Below the pieces are notes generated by a model, which saw only the letters and a program-made list of their open reading frames with translations, had not been told where the DNA came from and made no database searches. This document shows positions 51,092-58,281 of a stretch of 64,000 nucleotides of DNA, in pieces. A program made the position numbers and the translations under genes. Every line of letters begins with the position of its first letter. Position 1 is the first letter of the stretch. Source of the stretch: Bordetella petrii (GTDB taxonomy: Bacteria; Pseudomonadota; Gammaproteobacteria; Burkholderiales; Burkholderiaceae_B); NCBI RefSeq assembly GCF_000067205.1, contig NC_010170.1:3100001-3164000 (forward strand), in the 5' to 3' direction.

Positions 51092-51472
51092 ATGCCATTT
51101 GTCCAAATTTCCCTGTGCACTGGAAAGCCTTCCGCTTATCGGCAGGCGCTCTGCGACGGCGTGTATGAAGCAATGCGGGAAACGTTCAACGTGCCCGCGG
51201 ATGACCAGTTCATGACCGTCTCTGAGCACGACGCTACAAACTTTCGCTATGGCGCGTCATACCTGGATGTGGCGCGCAGCGACAACCTGGTATTCATTCA
51301 AATTACTGCAAACGCCACGCGCAGCGCGGACCAGAAAAAGGCGCTGTATCAGTGCATCGCCGAGCGGCTTGGCGCAAACCCCGGTGTACGCCCTGAGGAT
51401 GTGTTTGTGAACATTGTCGAGGTTGCCCCCGAGAACTGGTCCCTGGGTCATGGACTGGCCCAGTACGCATAA
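51092..51472 (+). CDS. Tautomerase family protein (126 residues)
   Basis: A 126-residue tautomerase-superfamily protein beginning MPFVQISLCTGKPSAYRQAL; removal of Met exposes the catalytic Pro1. DNLVFIQITANATRSADQKK and the second-half RPEDVFVNIVEVAPENWSLG fit the longer, MIF/4-OT-like tautomerases. The substrate is unknown. It is divergent from LysR and convergent with the DUF6790-like gene. Confidence 0.9.
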   Translation: MPFVQISLCTGKPSAYRQALCDGVYEAMRETFNVPADDQFMTVSEHDATNFRYGASYLDVARSDNLVFIQITANATRSADQKKALYQCIAERLGANPGVRPEDVFVNIVEVAPENWSLGHGLAQYA

Positions 51473-51531
51473 TGCGAGACAGCGCAAGCCGTCGCATCAG
51501 CCCCAAGCCAGCGGGTCGACCATGGCTGCGA

Positions 51532-51987
51532 CTACGCAGCCCACCAGCAAAGATAGGCGATCAAAATTACGGCAATACCAAGGTCTGAGACCATCGCCGC
51601 GATTTCGTGCCGCGTTGAAGCGCCGTTTCTGACGTGCTGTATGCCGGCCAGACCGAAGAAGATTGCGCCGGCCAGCGCCATGCCTGGTATCCACGCGGGA
51701 AAATACAGGCTCGCCACCGATGCAATACCGATGGCGAGGTTTCCGAAACCGATCTCCAGAACCAGCTTGCTGGCTTTGGGGTCAGCAATCTCGAAAATGT
51801 CTTTCGCGGTAAATGACGGCCTGAGCAATTGGTGCGCCGCAGCGACAGTAAGGCGCCAGCCGACGCCCCAGAAAACGAACCACTTGCCAATGGCCGGCAT
51901 CAGCTCGGCATGATGAAGGATCACGTCCTGCGCAATGGAGATGATGGGCAGGAAAAGCATGAACAATAGGATGACAAATAGGTGCAC
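51532..51987 (-). CDS. DUF6790-like small integral membrane protein
   Basis: A 151-residue protein with four hydrophobic helices: KWFVFWGVGWRLTVAAAHQL, FTAKDIFEIADPKASKLVLE and IGFGNLAIGIASVASLYFPA. It resembles the DUF6790 family, of unknown function (my recollection). The GTG at 51987 is supported by AGGAGG six bases upstream. It is the last gene of an SDR-tautomerase-membrane protein series. Confidence 0.75.
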   Translation of the reverse strand: MHLFVILLFMLFLPIISIAQDVILHHAELMPAIGKWFVFWGVGWRLTVAAAHQLLRPSFTAKDIFEIADPKASKLVLEIGFGNLAIGIASVASLYFPAWIPGMALAGAIFFGLAGIQHVRNGASTRHEIAAMVSDLGIAVILIAYLCWWAA

Positions 51988-52080
51988 GGCTTGCCTCCTG
52001 GCGTTGTCGAACCACCGCTCTGCGAAGCATGAAAGTTAACCGCACCTGATCCTCACCAGCAAGTCGCGTTCTTCCCGCAC

Positions 52081-52305
52081 TCAGTCACCGTGCTTGCGGT
52101 ACTCCGCTACCGTGACTCCCCCGACACCCCAGCTATCCATGTCGACTTCCTCAATCACGACAAAGGTGGAGTTGCGAGGTTTGCCCATGACTTCGAAAAG
52201 CAAATCGCTCACCCCCTTGATAAGCGCCTTTTTCTGTTCCGGCGTCGTCGCGCTTGCACCCGGCGCGGTTCCCTCACGGGTGACTTTGATGTTCACATAG
52301 GGCAT
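52081..52305 (-). CDS. 4-oxalocrotonate tautomerase family protein
   Basis: A 74-residue 4-OT-like enzyme: MPYVNIKVTREG with the catalytic Pro1, TPEQKKALIKGVSDLLFEVM, and VVIEEVDMDSWGVGGV. The start at 52305 follows AAGGAGA. It converts 2-hydroxydienoates or similar enols in known members. It lies 25 bases downstream of the SDR gene and 93 bases upstream of the membrane protein gene. Confidence 0.9.
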   Translation of the reverse strand: MPYVNIKVTREGTAPGASATTPEQKKALIKGVSDLLFEVMGKPRNSTFVVIEEVDMDSWGVGGVTVAEYRKHGD

Positions 52306-52330
52306 CGCATTTCTCCTTGGCACGAGTCAA

Positions 52331-53044
52331 TTACCAACGGCCAGCCTGTTGACCGCCATCCACGTTGAGCGTTTCGCCAGTAACGAAATCGGCCTCTTCC
52401 AGATACATCACTGCCTTCGCAATATCTGCGATTTCACCCATGCGGCCCATCGGATGCATGCCGCCGAGGAAATCATGCGCTTGCGGGTCATGCATTGGCG
52501 TGTTGATAATGCCGGGGGCCACCGCGTTGACGCGAATACCTTGCTTCGCATATTCGATCGCCAGGCCGCGCGTCACCGCCTCGAGACCGCCCTTGGTAAG
52601 CATGGTAAGGCCGACGTCGAGTCCGGCTATGGCTTGGCGCACCAGCGTGGTGGTGATCTGCACGATGTGTCCGCGCTCTTGTTTCAGCATTTGTTCCAAG
52701 GCGAATTGCGTGACGTGGAAAAAGCCGTGCAGGTTCGTTCTGAACACGCGGTCCATGTCTTCAACGGTGTACTGGGTGAACGGCTTGGCGATGAAAATGC
52801 CGGCGTTATTGATCAGGGTATCGACGCGGCCGTAGCGGCTGATTGCGGTTTCGACCAGTTGCTTGGCCACGTCGCGGTTGCCAATATCACCGGGAACCGC
52901 GACAACATCGGCATCGGACGATGGCTTGAGGTTGCGCGAGTTGGCGATGACGGCGAACCCGCGTTTACGGTAGGACTCGACGATCCCGGCGCCCAAACCT
53001 TGCGATGCGCCGGTGACGATGGCGACTTTTTGATCCTTGCTCAT
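52331..53044 (-). CDS. Short-chain dehydrogenase/reductase
   Basis: A 237-residue classical SDR: cofactor motif VAIVTGASQGLGAGIV (TGxxxGxG), NNAG in DTLINNAGIFIAKP, and C-terminal GIRVNAVAPGIINTPM. The usual YxxxK is not seen: the expected place reads LTMLTKGGLEAVTRG, with Lys but Leu or Met where Tyr is normal. The active-site Ser is also replaced (VQITTTLVR). This implies altered or absent oxidoreductase activity. First gene of a three-gene operon. Confidence 0.88.
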   Translation of the reverse strand: MSKDQKVAIVTGASQGLGAGIVESYRKRGFAVIANSRNLKPSSDADVVAVPGDIGNRDVAKQLVETAISRYGRVDTLINNAGIFIAKPFTQYTVEDMDRVFRTNLHGFFHVTQFALEQMLKQERGHIVQITTTLVRQAIAGLDVGLTMLTKGGLEAVTRGLAIEYAKQGIRVNAVAPGIINTPMHDPQAHDFLGGMHPMGRMGEIADIAKAVMYLEEADFVTGETLNVDGGQQAGRW

Positions 53045-53126
53045 GACTTGCTCTCCTGATTGGGTTGAACCACGCAGAGGAAGATACGTCTGTTCGGGCC
53101 TGTTAAAAACCCGCTATTCTTTAACA

Positions 53127-53174
53127 ATGGCTGATAAAAAACGCACAGAGGTCGATTGGCAGGATGTACGCGTG
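53127..53174 (+). pseudogene. Possible 5' remnant of a gene interrupted by the IS
   Basis: An ATG-initiated frame of 16 codons, MADKKRTEVDWQDVRV, runs to the exact base where the IS left end begins; the IS supplies TGA at once. It has the charged look of a real N-terminus. No good ribosome site is seen and the frame does not rejoin the downstream GT41 frame if the IS is simply removed, so it may be chance. Confidence 0.3.
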
Positions 53175-53768
53175 TGAGCTTGCCCGCAAAAAATGGATCC
53201 CTTGCTGAGTGTGTAAAACTCACGCAAGGAGGGAGGAAAGATGGGTAATCCGAGAGCTCGATATACGCAGGAATTCATGCTGGAAGCCGTGCGCATGGTC
53301 CGCGGCGGCCAGAGCATGGCGGCGGTGGCGAAGATACTGGGCATCAGCCCGAAGACGCTGCACAACTGGGTGAAGGCCGATGCCGCTGGGAAGCTGAACG
53401 GCGCAGGCAAACAGGTTTCTCCAGAACAGATGGAGATTGCCCGGCTGCGCGCGGAGTTGGCACGCGTGAAGTGAGCTTGCCCGCAAAAAATGGATCCCTT
53501 GCTGAGTGTGTAAAACTCACGCAAGGAGGGAGGAAAGATGGGTAATCCGAGAGCTCGATATACGCAGGAATTCATGCTGGAAGCCGTGCGCATGGTCCGC
53601 GGCGGCCAGAGCATGGCGGCGGTGGCGAAGATACTGGGCATCAGCCCGAAGACGCTGCACAACTGGGTGAAGGCCGATGCCGCTGGGAAGCTGAACGGCG
53701 CAGGCAAACAGGTTTCTCCAGAACAGATGGAGATTGCCCGGCTGCGCGCGGAGTTGGCACGCGTGAAG
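53175..53768 (+). repeat. 297-bp tandem duplication of the IS left end
   Basis: 53175-53471 and 53472-53768 appear identical. Each holds the left inverted repeat, the leader and the first 77 codons of orfA. The junction falls after codon AAG and creates an immediate TGA, so the first orfA copy is cut short. Confidence 0.9.
53241..53474 (+). pseudogene. Truncated IS3 orfA (first copy)
   Basis: 77 residues identical to the start of the complete OrfA (MGNPRARYTQEFMLEAVRMV to LRAELARVK), then stop at the duplication junction. It keeps the helix-turn-helix but loses the C-terminal leucine-zipper end, so it might act only as a DNA-binding competitor, if made. Confidence 0.85.
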
Positions 53769-53825
53769 ATGGAGCGCGACATATTGGGAAAAGCCACGGC
53801 GTACTTTGCGAAGGTGTCGGCATGA
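53538..53825 (+). CDS. IS3 family transposase OrfA
   Basis: A 95-residue HTH_Tnp_1 protein: GGQSMAAVAKILGISPKTLH is the helix-turn-helix, and QMEIARLRAELARVKMERDI is the zipper. A ribosome site (GGAGGGAGG) precedes ATG 53538. It overlaps orfB by four bases (ATGA), with orfB in the -1 frame; AAAAG at 53789-53793 is a possible slip site for making OrfAB. Confidence 0.93.
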   Translation: MGNPRARYTQEFMLEAVRMVRGGQSMAAVAKILGISPKTLHNWVKADAAGKLNGAGKQVSPEQMEIARLRAELARVKMERDILGKATAYFAKVSA

Positions 53826-54712
53826 AGTACGCCTGGATCGAGCTTCACAGCCGACAATGGCCGGTGTCCCTGAGCTGCCAGGTGCTGGGTGTCAGCCCCA
53901 GCGGTTACCACGCGCGCAAGGTGCGGGATGTCGATACTGACCGACCGCGCCGACGCATCAGCAACGACGCTCTGCTGGTGCACATCAAGGCCGTGCACGC
54001 TGAATCCAAAGGCGAGTACGGCTGGCCGCGCGTGTGGAAGCAACTGCTGGTCCAGGGCATTCGCGTCAGCAAGGATCGTGTCCAGCGGCTCATGAAGCTG
54101 CACGGCATCAAGGCGAAGACCAAACGCCGGTTCAAGGTCACGACCGACAGCAAACACAGCCTGCCGGTCGCACCGGACCTGCTGCAACGAGACTTCTCTC
54201 CCGCGCGTCCCGACCAGGTCTGGACTACGGACATCACGTACATCTGGACGGACGAGGGTTGGCTGTTTCTGACCGTCATTCTCGACCTGTTCAGCCGTCA
54301 GGTGGTGGGCTGGTCGATGCAGCCGCACATGCGCACGGAGCTGGTGTCTGATGCGCTGCGTATGGCGTGGTTTCGCCGCCGTCCGCAAGCGGGCCTGATC
54401 CTCCACAGTGACCGTGGCAGCCAGTATTGCAGTCATGACTTCCAGGACCTGCTCAAGGGCTACGGCATGCGCAGTTCGATGAGCCGTCGAGGCAATTGCT
54501 GGGACAACGCACCGACCGAGAGCCTGTGGGGATCGCTCAAGCGTGCACGCATCCTCGGCCAGCGCTTTGCAACGCGTCGCGAAGCGATGGACGAGGTAAT
54601 CGACTGGTTGAGCTTCTACAATCATTCGCGCTTGCACTCGACGTTGGGCTACGTCAGCCCGATGCAATTCGAGCGGGACTGGTACGCCGCCCAGAACCAA
54701 CGGGTGGCATAA
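53822..54712 (+). CDS. IS3 family transposase OrfB (DDE integrase)
   Basis: A 296-residue transposase catalytic subunit. An HTH_21-type segment (HIKAVHAESKGEYGWPRVWK) precedes the rve domain. The DDE residues are visible in WTTDITYIWTDEG, LILHSDRGSQYCS and DNAPTESLWGSLKRA. It is full length with no internal stop, so the element may be active. Confidence 0.95.
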   Translation: MKYAWIELHSRQWPVSLSCQVLGVSPSGYHARKVRDVDTDRPRRRISNDALLVHIKAVHAESKGEYGWPRVWKQLLVQGIRVSKDRVQRLMKLHGIKAKTKRRFKVTTDSKHSLPVAPDLLQRDFSPARPDQVWTTDITYIWTDEGWLFLTVILDLFSRQVVGWSMQPHMRTELVSDALRMAWFRRRPQAGLILHSDRGSQYCSHDFQDLLKGYGMRSSMSRRGNCWDNAPTESLWGSLKRARILGQRFATRREAMDEVIDWLSFYNHSRLHSTLGYVSPMQFERDWYAAQNQRVA

Positions 54713-54790
54713 TCTCGCTCAGTTAAGGGATCCGAAATTCGCGGGCAACGTCAGCCCGCCCTGCCCCCAACTCTGAAACGCACGCCGGCT

Positions 54791-57700
54791 ATGCCGGGCG
54801 CAAAACTGCTTACGTTGCCTCAAGCCCAGGCCCGGACCAGGCGATTTCCGCTGGACCTACATGCCTGGAAAGAACTGGGCCGCAACCTGTGCAACGTCGG
54901 CGAACTCGATCAGGCGCGCGCCGCCGTTGAAAAGGCCCTTGAACTGGCCCCTGACGATCCGCAGATCTGGATCTTGCTGGGCCAGATCGAAACTCGGGCC
55001 GATCAGGACCGGAAGGCACGTGGCCACTTTGAACATGCTATTAGCCTGCAAGAGAAGTTGCCCGGCGCTCATCACGGTCTCGCTGCGGTTCTGCTGCGGC
55101 TCAATGATTGCGATGGCGCACTCAAGCACATCGAGCGCGCGCTGGAGTACTCGCCCGGGCAATCGGCCATCAAAGCACAGAAGTCCATCATCCTGAGTCG
55201 CAACTACCGTTACGAGGAGGCGGGCGCGCTACTGAAGGAATTGCTGGAGGAAGACCCCAAAAACGCATTCGCTCACTGGACGAACCTGGGTAACATCCAG
55301 CGCGACCTGGGAAAACTGGAACACGCTGAAGCGTCTTACCGCCAGGCCGTCGAACTGCAACCCGCCAGCCCCATCGCCCTGTCCAATCGGCTGACGCTCC
55401 TGCATTACATGCCCGAACGCACCTTGGCCGATATCAAGCAGGCTTGCATGGAATGGGGCTCGCTCTTCGCGAAGAGTGACGCGGGTCGGCGCCCTCGTCC
55501 GGCCAACATGTCGGCCAGTAAAAAGCTGCGTGTCGGGATGTTCTCTGACGGCTTCCGCCAACATCCGGTTGGCGCGATGACGACAACTGTGCTGGAACAC
55601 TTGGTGAATCTTGGCATCGAGATCTATGCCTACACCACCACCCCCACGGCCGACTACATTACCCAGCGAATCAAGAAGGTTTCCGCCCGTTGGCAATCTA
55701 TTGGCACGCTCAATGAGGAACAGTTCGCCCAGCGCATCCGCGACGATCAAATCGACATCCTGATCGACTTGGCTGGCCACAGTGCCGGCTCGCGCATGCG
55801 CACCATGGCGCTGGAACCCGCGCCGATACTGGTCAAATGGGTAGGTGGGTTGATCAACACCACAGGCGTGGAGAGCATCGACTACCTAATCACAGATAGC
55901 ATAGAGTCGCCACCCGACAGTGACGGGCTATATACAGAAAAACTGATCCGTATGCCGGACGACTACATCTGCTACATGCCTCCCGCACGCGTGCCGGATG
56001 TGGGCCCCCTGCCTGCCCTGAAGAACGGGTACATCACCTTCGGATGCTTCAACAATCCGACCAAGGTAAACGACTTGGTGCTTGCGCAATGGGCCCGCCT
56101 GATGCAAGCCGTTCCTGGCTCACGCCTGTACTTGAAGGGCGGCCCCTACGAAAGCGCCGACCTGCGAACCCATATAGGGGAAGTCATGGAGCGGCACGGG
56201 ATCACGGTAGACCGCATTCGTTTCGAGGGACAGTCGCTGCACTACAAGTTGTTCAAATGCTACAACGACGTCGATGTCGCATTGGACCCTTGGCCCTATT
56301 CCGGCGGATTGACAACATGCGAAGCCATGCTGATGGGCGTGCCTGTGGTCAGCCTACCCGGCCCCACGTTTGCGGGACGCCATTCGGCGACCCATCTGAT
56401 CAATGCGGGAATGCCAGAGCTGGTCGTAGCAGACTGGGATGCGTACCATGCCCGTGCTTTGGAATTAGTGTCGGATCTGGACAGCCTGGCTGCCATTCGG
56501 GCCCATCTTCGCACTGTGTTGCTTAAGTCTTCGGTATGCGATGCGCCAAAATTTGCGTCCCATCTCGCCGATGCCTTGAGGGCGATCTGGCAACGCTTCT
56601 GCGCAAACAAGGCACCTGCCGCCTTAGCCTTCACGCCTGAAGGTCAGCCCTGGTTCGAAGATGAGCCGGCGCCCATGACGCTCGAGCATCCGGAGTTTGA
56701 CCTGCCAGCGGACTCGACCAGCAAGACCGCGTTCAACTTCACCTTCGAAGGCAAGGTTATTGCCTTAGACCACGGCGGCTCACTTGTAAACAGTAGCAAG
56801 TTTACGGCGCTCGCTACGCTTGGCGCCTTCTCGATGATCGCCCTGGATCCAGCCAGCCGGGTGACAGATGCCAATGCACTAATGGCGCAGCAGCATTTGC
56901 AGCACTACCATCCCCTTTTGGCGCTTGGAGATGGCGCGCCGACTCAACTCCACGCATGTCTCGACCCGAAATACTCCGGGACACTCGAACCTCTGCCATC
57001 CGACGAGTTGCCGGTCTTTTCACGCCAAGGCGCATGCGTACTGGCGAAGCTGCCCATTGCCACCACCCGCCTGGATGCGATCAACGGCTTGGAGCACATT
57101 GACTGGCTGACGTTGGACGACGCCAACGATAACCTGTTAATCCTGGAGGGTGCCGGCGAGCTCCTGGCCAACATGCTGGTACTGCAGATCGGCGTGCGAT
57201 TCGTCGATATTTACCGACGCCAATCCAGTCTGACTGAAATCAGCGAGAAGCTGGCGCAGTATGGATTCAGGCTGCTACGCCTGGGAAATGCCCAATACCA
57301 CAGCTACTTTCCCGATACGTCAAGCTTCGCGCATCGCAGCGGCAGTCAACTGCTCTCTGCTACTGCAATCTTCGTGCCGGACGACAATCGCATCAAATTA
57401 CTGAGTGTAAATCAGCAACGCAAACTTGCCTTCATTCTGGATACGGCATTCGGCTGCGTAGACCTTGCTTTCAACACGCTCAGGCACGTCGACGAAAGCT
57501 ACGCCAGACAGTACCTGGAAAGCAACAGCAACCTGAATGCGCAGTATGCGACGCGAGAGGCGAGGCCCGCCCCCACGCCCCCGCAAATTGACGCATCAAA
57601 TATTGACGTCCCGTCTGTTCCACATATGGAACCCGAAGGCCGGGCCCTGCTGATGGAACGTCTGGAGTCGGCGAGGGTCTTTCTAGAATACGGATCGGGA

Positions 57701-58192
57701 GGGAGCTCGGTTCTCGCCTCGAGAACTGGGATCAGGCGCATTTATTCTGTAGATTCGGACCAGGCCTTTCTGCAGGCCGTATCAAACAAAATACGCGCTA
57801 GCGGAGCGGGGGATAACAAGTACACCCCTCTGTACGCGGATATTGGCCCCACCGGCAGTTGGGGCCATCCGCAGTCGAACGAGAAGGCCGTGCTCTGGCC
57901 CCGCTACGTCGGCTTGCCCTGGAACGTAATGCTCGATCAGCAGGAAGCGCCGGATCTTATCTTGATCGATGGGCGTTTCCGGGTTGCGTCATTCTTGATC
58001 TCGGCTCTGCTCGCGCCGGCGGGTTGCGTCATCCTGTTCGACGATTATTTTGACCGACCTGCCTACCATGTCGTGGAAAAATTCCTCAAACCGAGGCGAG
58101 TGGCGGGCCGAATGGCGGAATTCGTTGTCGAGGCAAAGCGCGCGGAGGGCCTGGTCCCCGCCCTACTCAAATATTCGACCGTTCCTGCCTGA
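54791..58192 (+). CDS. TPR / GT41 (OGT-like) glycosyltransferase with methyltransferase-like C-terminus
   Basis: A 1133-residue protein. TPR repeats fill ~20-205 (LGRNLCNVGELDQARAAVEK, LGNIQRDLGKLEHAEASYRQ). A GT41/O-GlcNAc transferase-like domain follows at ~245-615: LRVGMFSDGFRQHPVGAM, DILIDLAGHSAGSRM, FGCFNNPTKVNDLVLAQW and DVALDPWPYSGGLTTCEAML. Residues ~660-900 look FkbM-like but degenerate; ~945-1125 look like a SAM methyltransferase (FLEYGSGGSSVLASR, APDLILIDGRFRV, CVILFDDYFDRP). Likely cytoplasmic protein glycosylation (inference). Codon use seems less GC-rich than neighbours, suggesting transfer. The first ATG is 38 bases after the IS, so the true N-terminus may be lost. Confidence 0.8.
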   Translation: MPGAKLLTLPQAQARTRRFPLDLHAWKELGRNLCNVGELDQARAAVEKALELAPDDPQIWILLGQIETRADQDRKARGHFEHAISLQEKLPGAHHGLAAVLLRLNDCDGALKHIERALEYSPGQSAIKAQKSIILSRNYRYEEAGALLKELLEEDPKNAFAHWTNLGNIQRDLGKLEHAEASYRQAVELQPASPIALSNRLTLLHYMPERTLADIKQACMEWGSLFAKSDAGRRPRPANMSASKKLRVGMFSDGFRQHPVGAMTTTVLEHLVNLGIEIYAYTTTPTADYITQRIKKVSARWQSIGTLNEEQFAQRIRDDQIDILIDLAGHSAGSRMRTMALEPAPILVKWVGGLINTTGVESIDYLITDSIESPPDSDGLYTEKLIRMPDDYICYMPPARVPDVGPLPALKNGYITFGCFNNPTKVNDLVLAQWARLMQAVPGSRLYLKGGPYESADLRTHIGEVMERHGITVDRIRFEGQSLHYKLFKCYNDVDVALDPWPYSGGLTTCEAMLMGVPVVSLPGPTFAGRHSATHLINAGMPELVVADWDAYHARALELVSDLDSLAAIRAHLRTVLLKSSVCDAPKFASHLADALRAIWQRFCANKAPAALAFTPEGQPWFEDEPAPMTLEHPEFDLPADSTSKTAFNFTFEGKVIALDHGGSLVNSSKFTALATLGAFSMIALDPASRVTDANALMAQQHLQHYHPLLALGDGAPTQLHACLDPKYSGTLEPLPSDELPVFSRQGACVLAKLPIATTRLDAINGLEHIDWLTLDDANDNLLILEGAGELLANMLVLQIGVRFVDIYRRQSSLTEISEKLAQYGFRLLRLGNAQYHSYFPDTSSFAHRSGSQLLSATAIFVPDDNRIKLLSVNQQRKLAFILDTAFGCVDLAFNTLRHVDESYARQYLESNSNLNAQYATREARPAPTPPQIDASNIDVPSVPHMEPEGRALLMERLESARVFLEYGSGGSSVLASRTGIRRIYSVDSDQAFLQAVSNKIRASGAGDNKYTPLYADIGPTGSWGHPQSNEKAVLWPRYVGLPWNVMLDQQEAPDLILIDGRFRVASFLISALLAPAGCVILFDDYFDRPAYHVVEKFLKPRRVAGRMAEFVVEAKRAEGLVPALLKYSTVPA

Positions 58193-58222
58193 TCCTGTAG
58201 TCGCCCCAGACCGCATCATCCC

Positions 58223-58255
58223 GGTGTCCGGCCCCATCCCGTGGAGCCGGACACC
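58223..58255. terminator. Hairpin terminator between GT41 and lpdA
   Basis: Perfect 10-bp arms GGTGTCCGGC (58223-58232) and GCCGGACACC (58246-58255) with a 13-base loop, between convergent genes. It resembles in sequence the hairpin inside lpdA at 59764-59794. Confidence 0.65.
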
Positions 58256-58281
58256 TACTCTGCGCTGCAGATACAACCGGT

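Larger units (their letters stand above)
53175..54753 (+). mobile_element. IS3-family insertion sequence with duplicated left end
   Basis: The element carries orfA and orfB of the IS3 family. Terminal 27-bp imperfect inverted repeats match at 20 of 27 positions: left at 53175 (and again at 53472), right at 54727-54753, sharing TGA, TTGCCCGC and GGATCCC blocks. A complete 1282-bp element spans 53472-54753; before it lies an extra 297-bp copy of the left end (53175-53471). No target-site duplication is visible (left flank CGTG, right flank GCCC). Confidence 0.85.

Noticed and set aside
53114..54700. A 528-codon minus-strand open frame over the IS, with an internal repeat
   Set aside because: It is the complement of orfA/orfB and its repeat is simply the 297-bp duplication.
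53175..54753. Composite transposon or two nested IS copies
   Set aside because: Only one right end and one orfB exist; the extra 297 bp is a partial left-end copy, not a second element.
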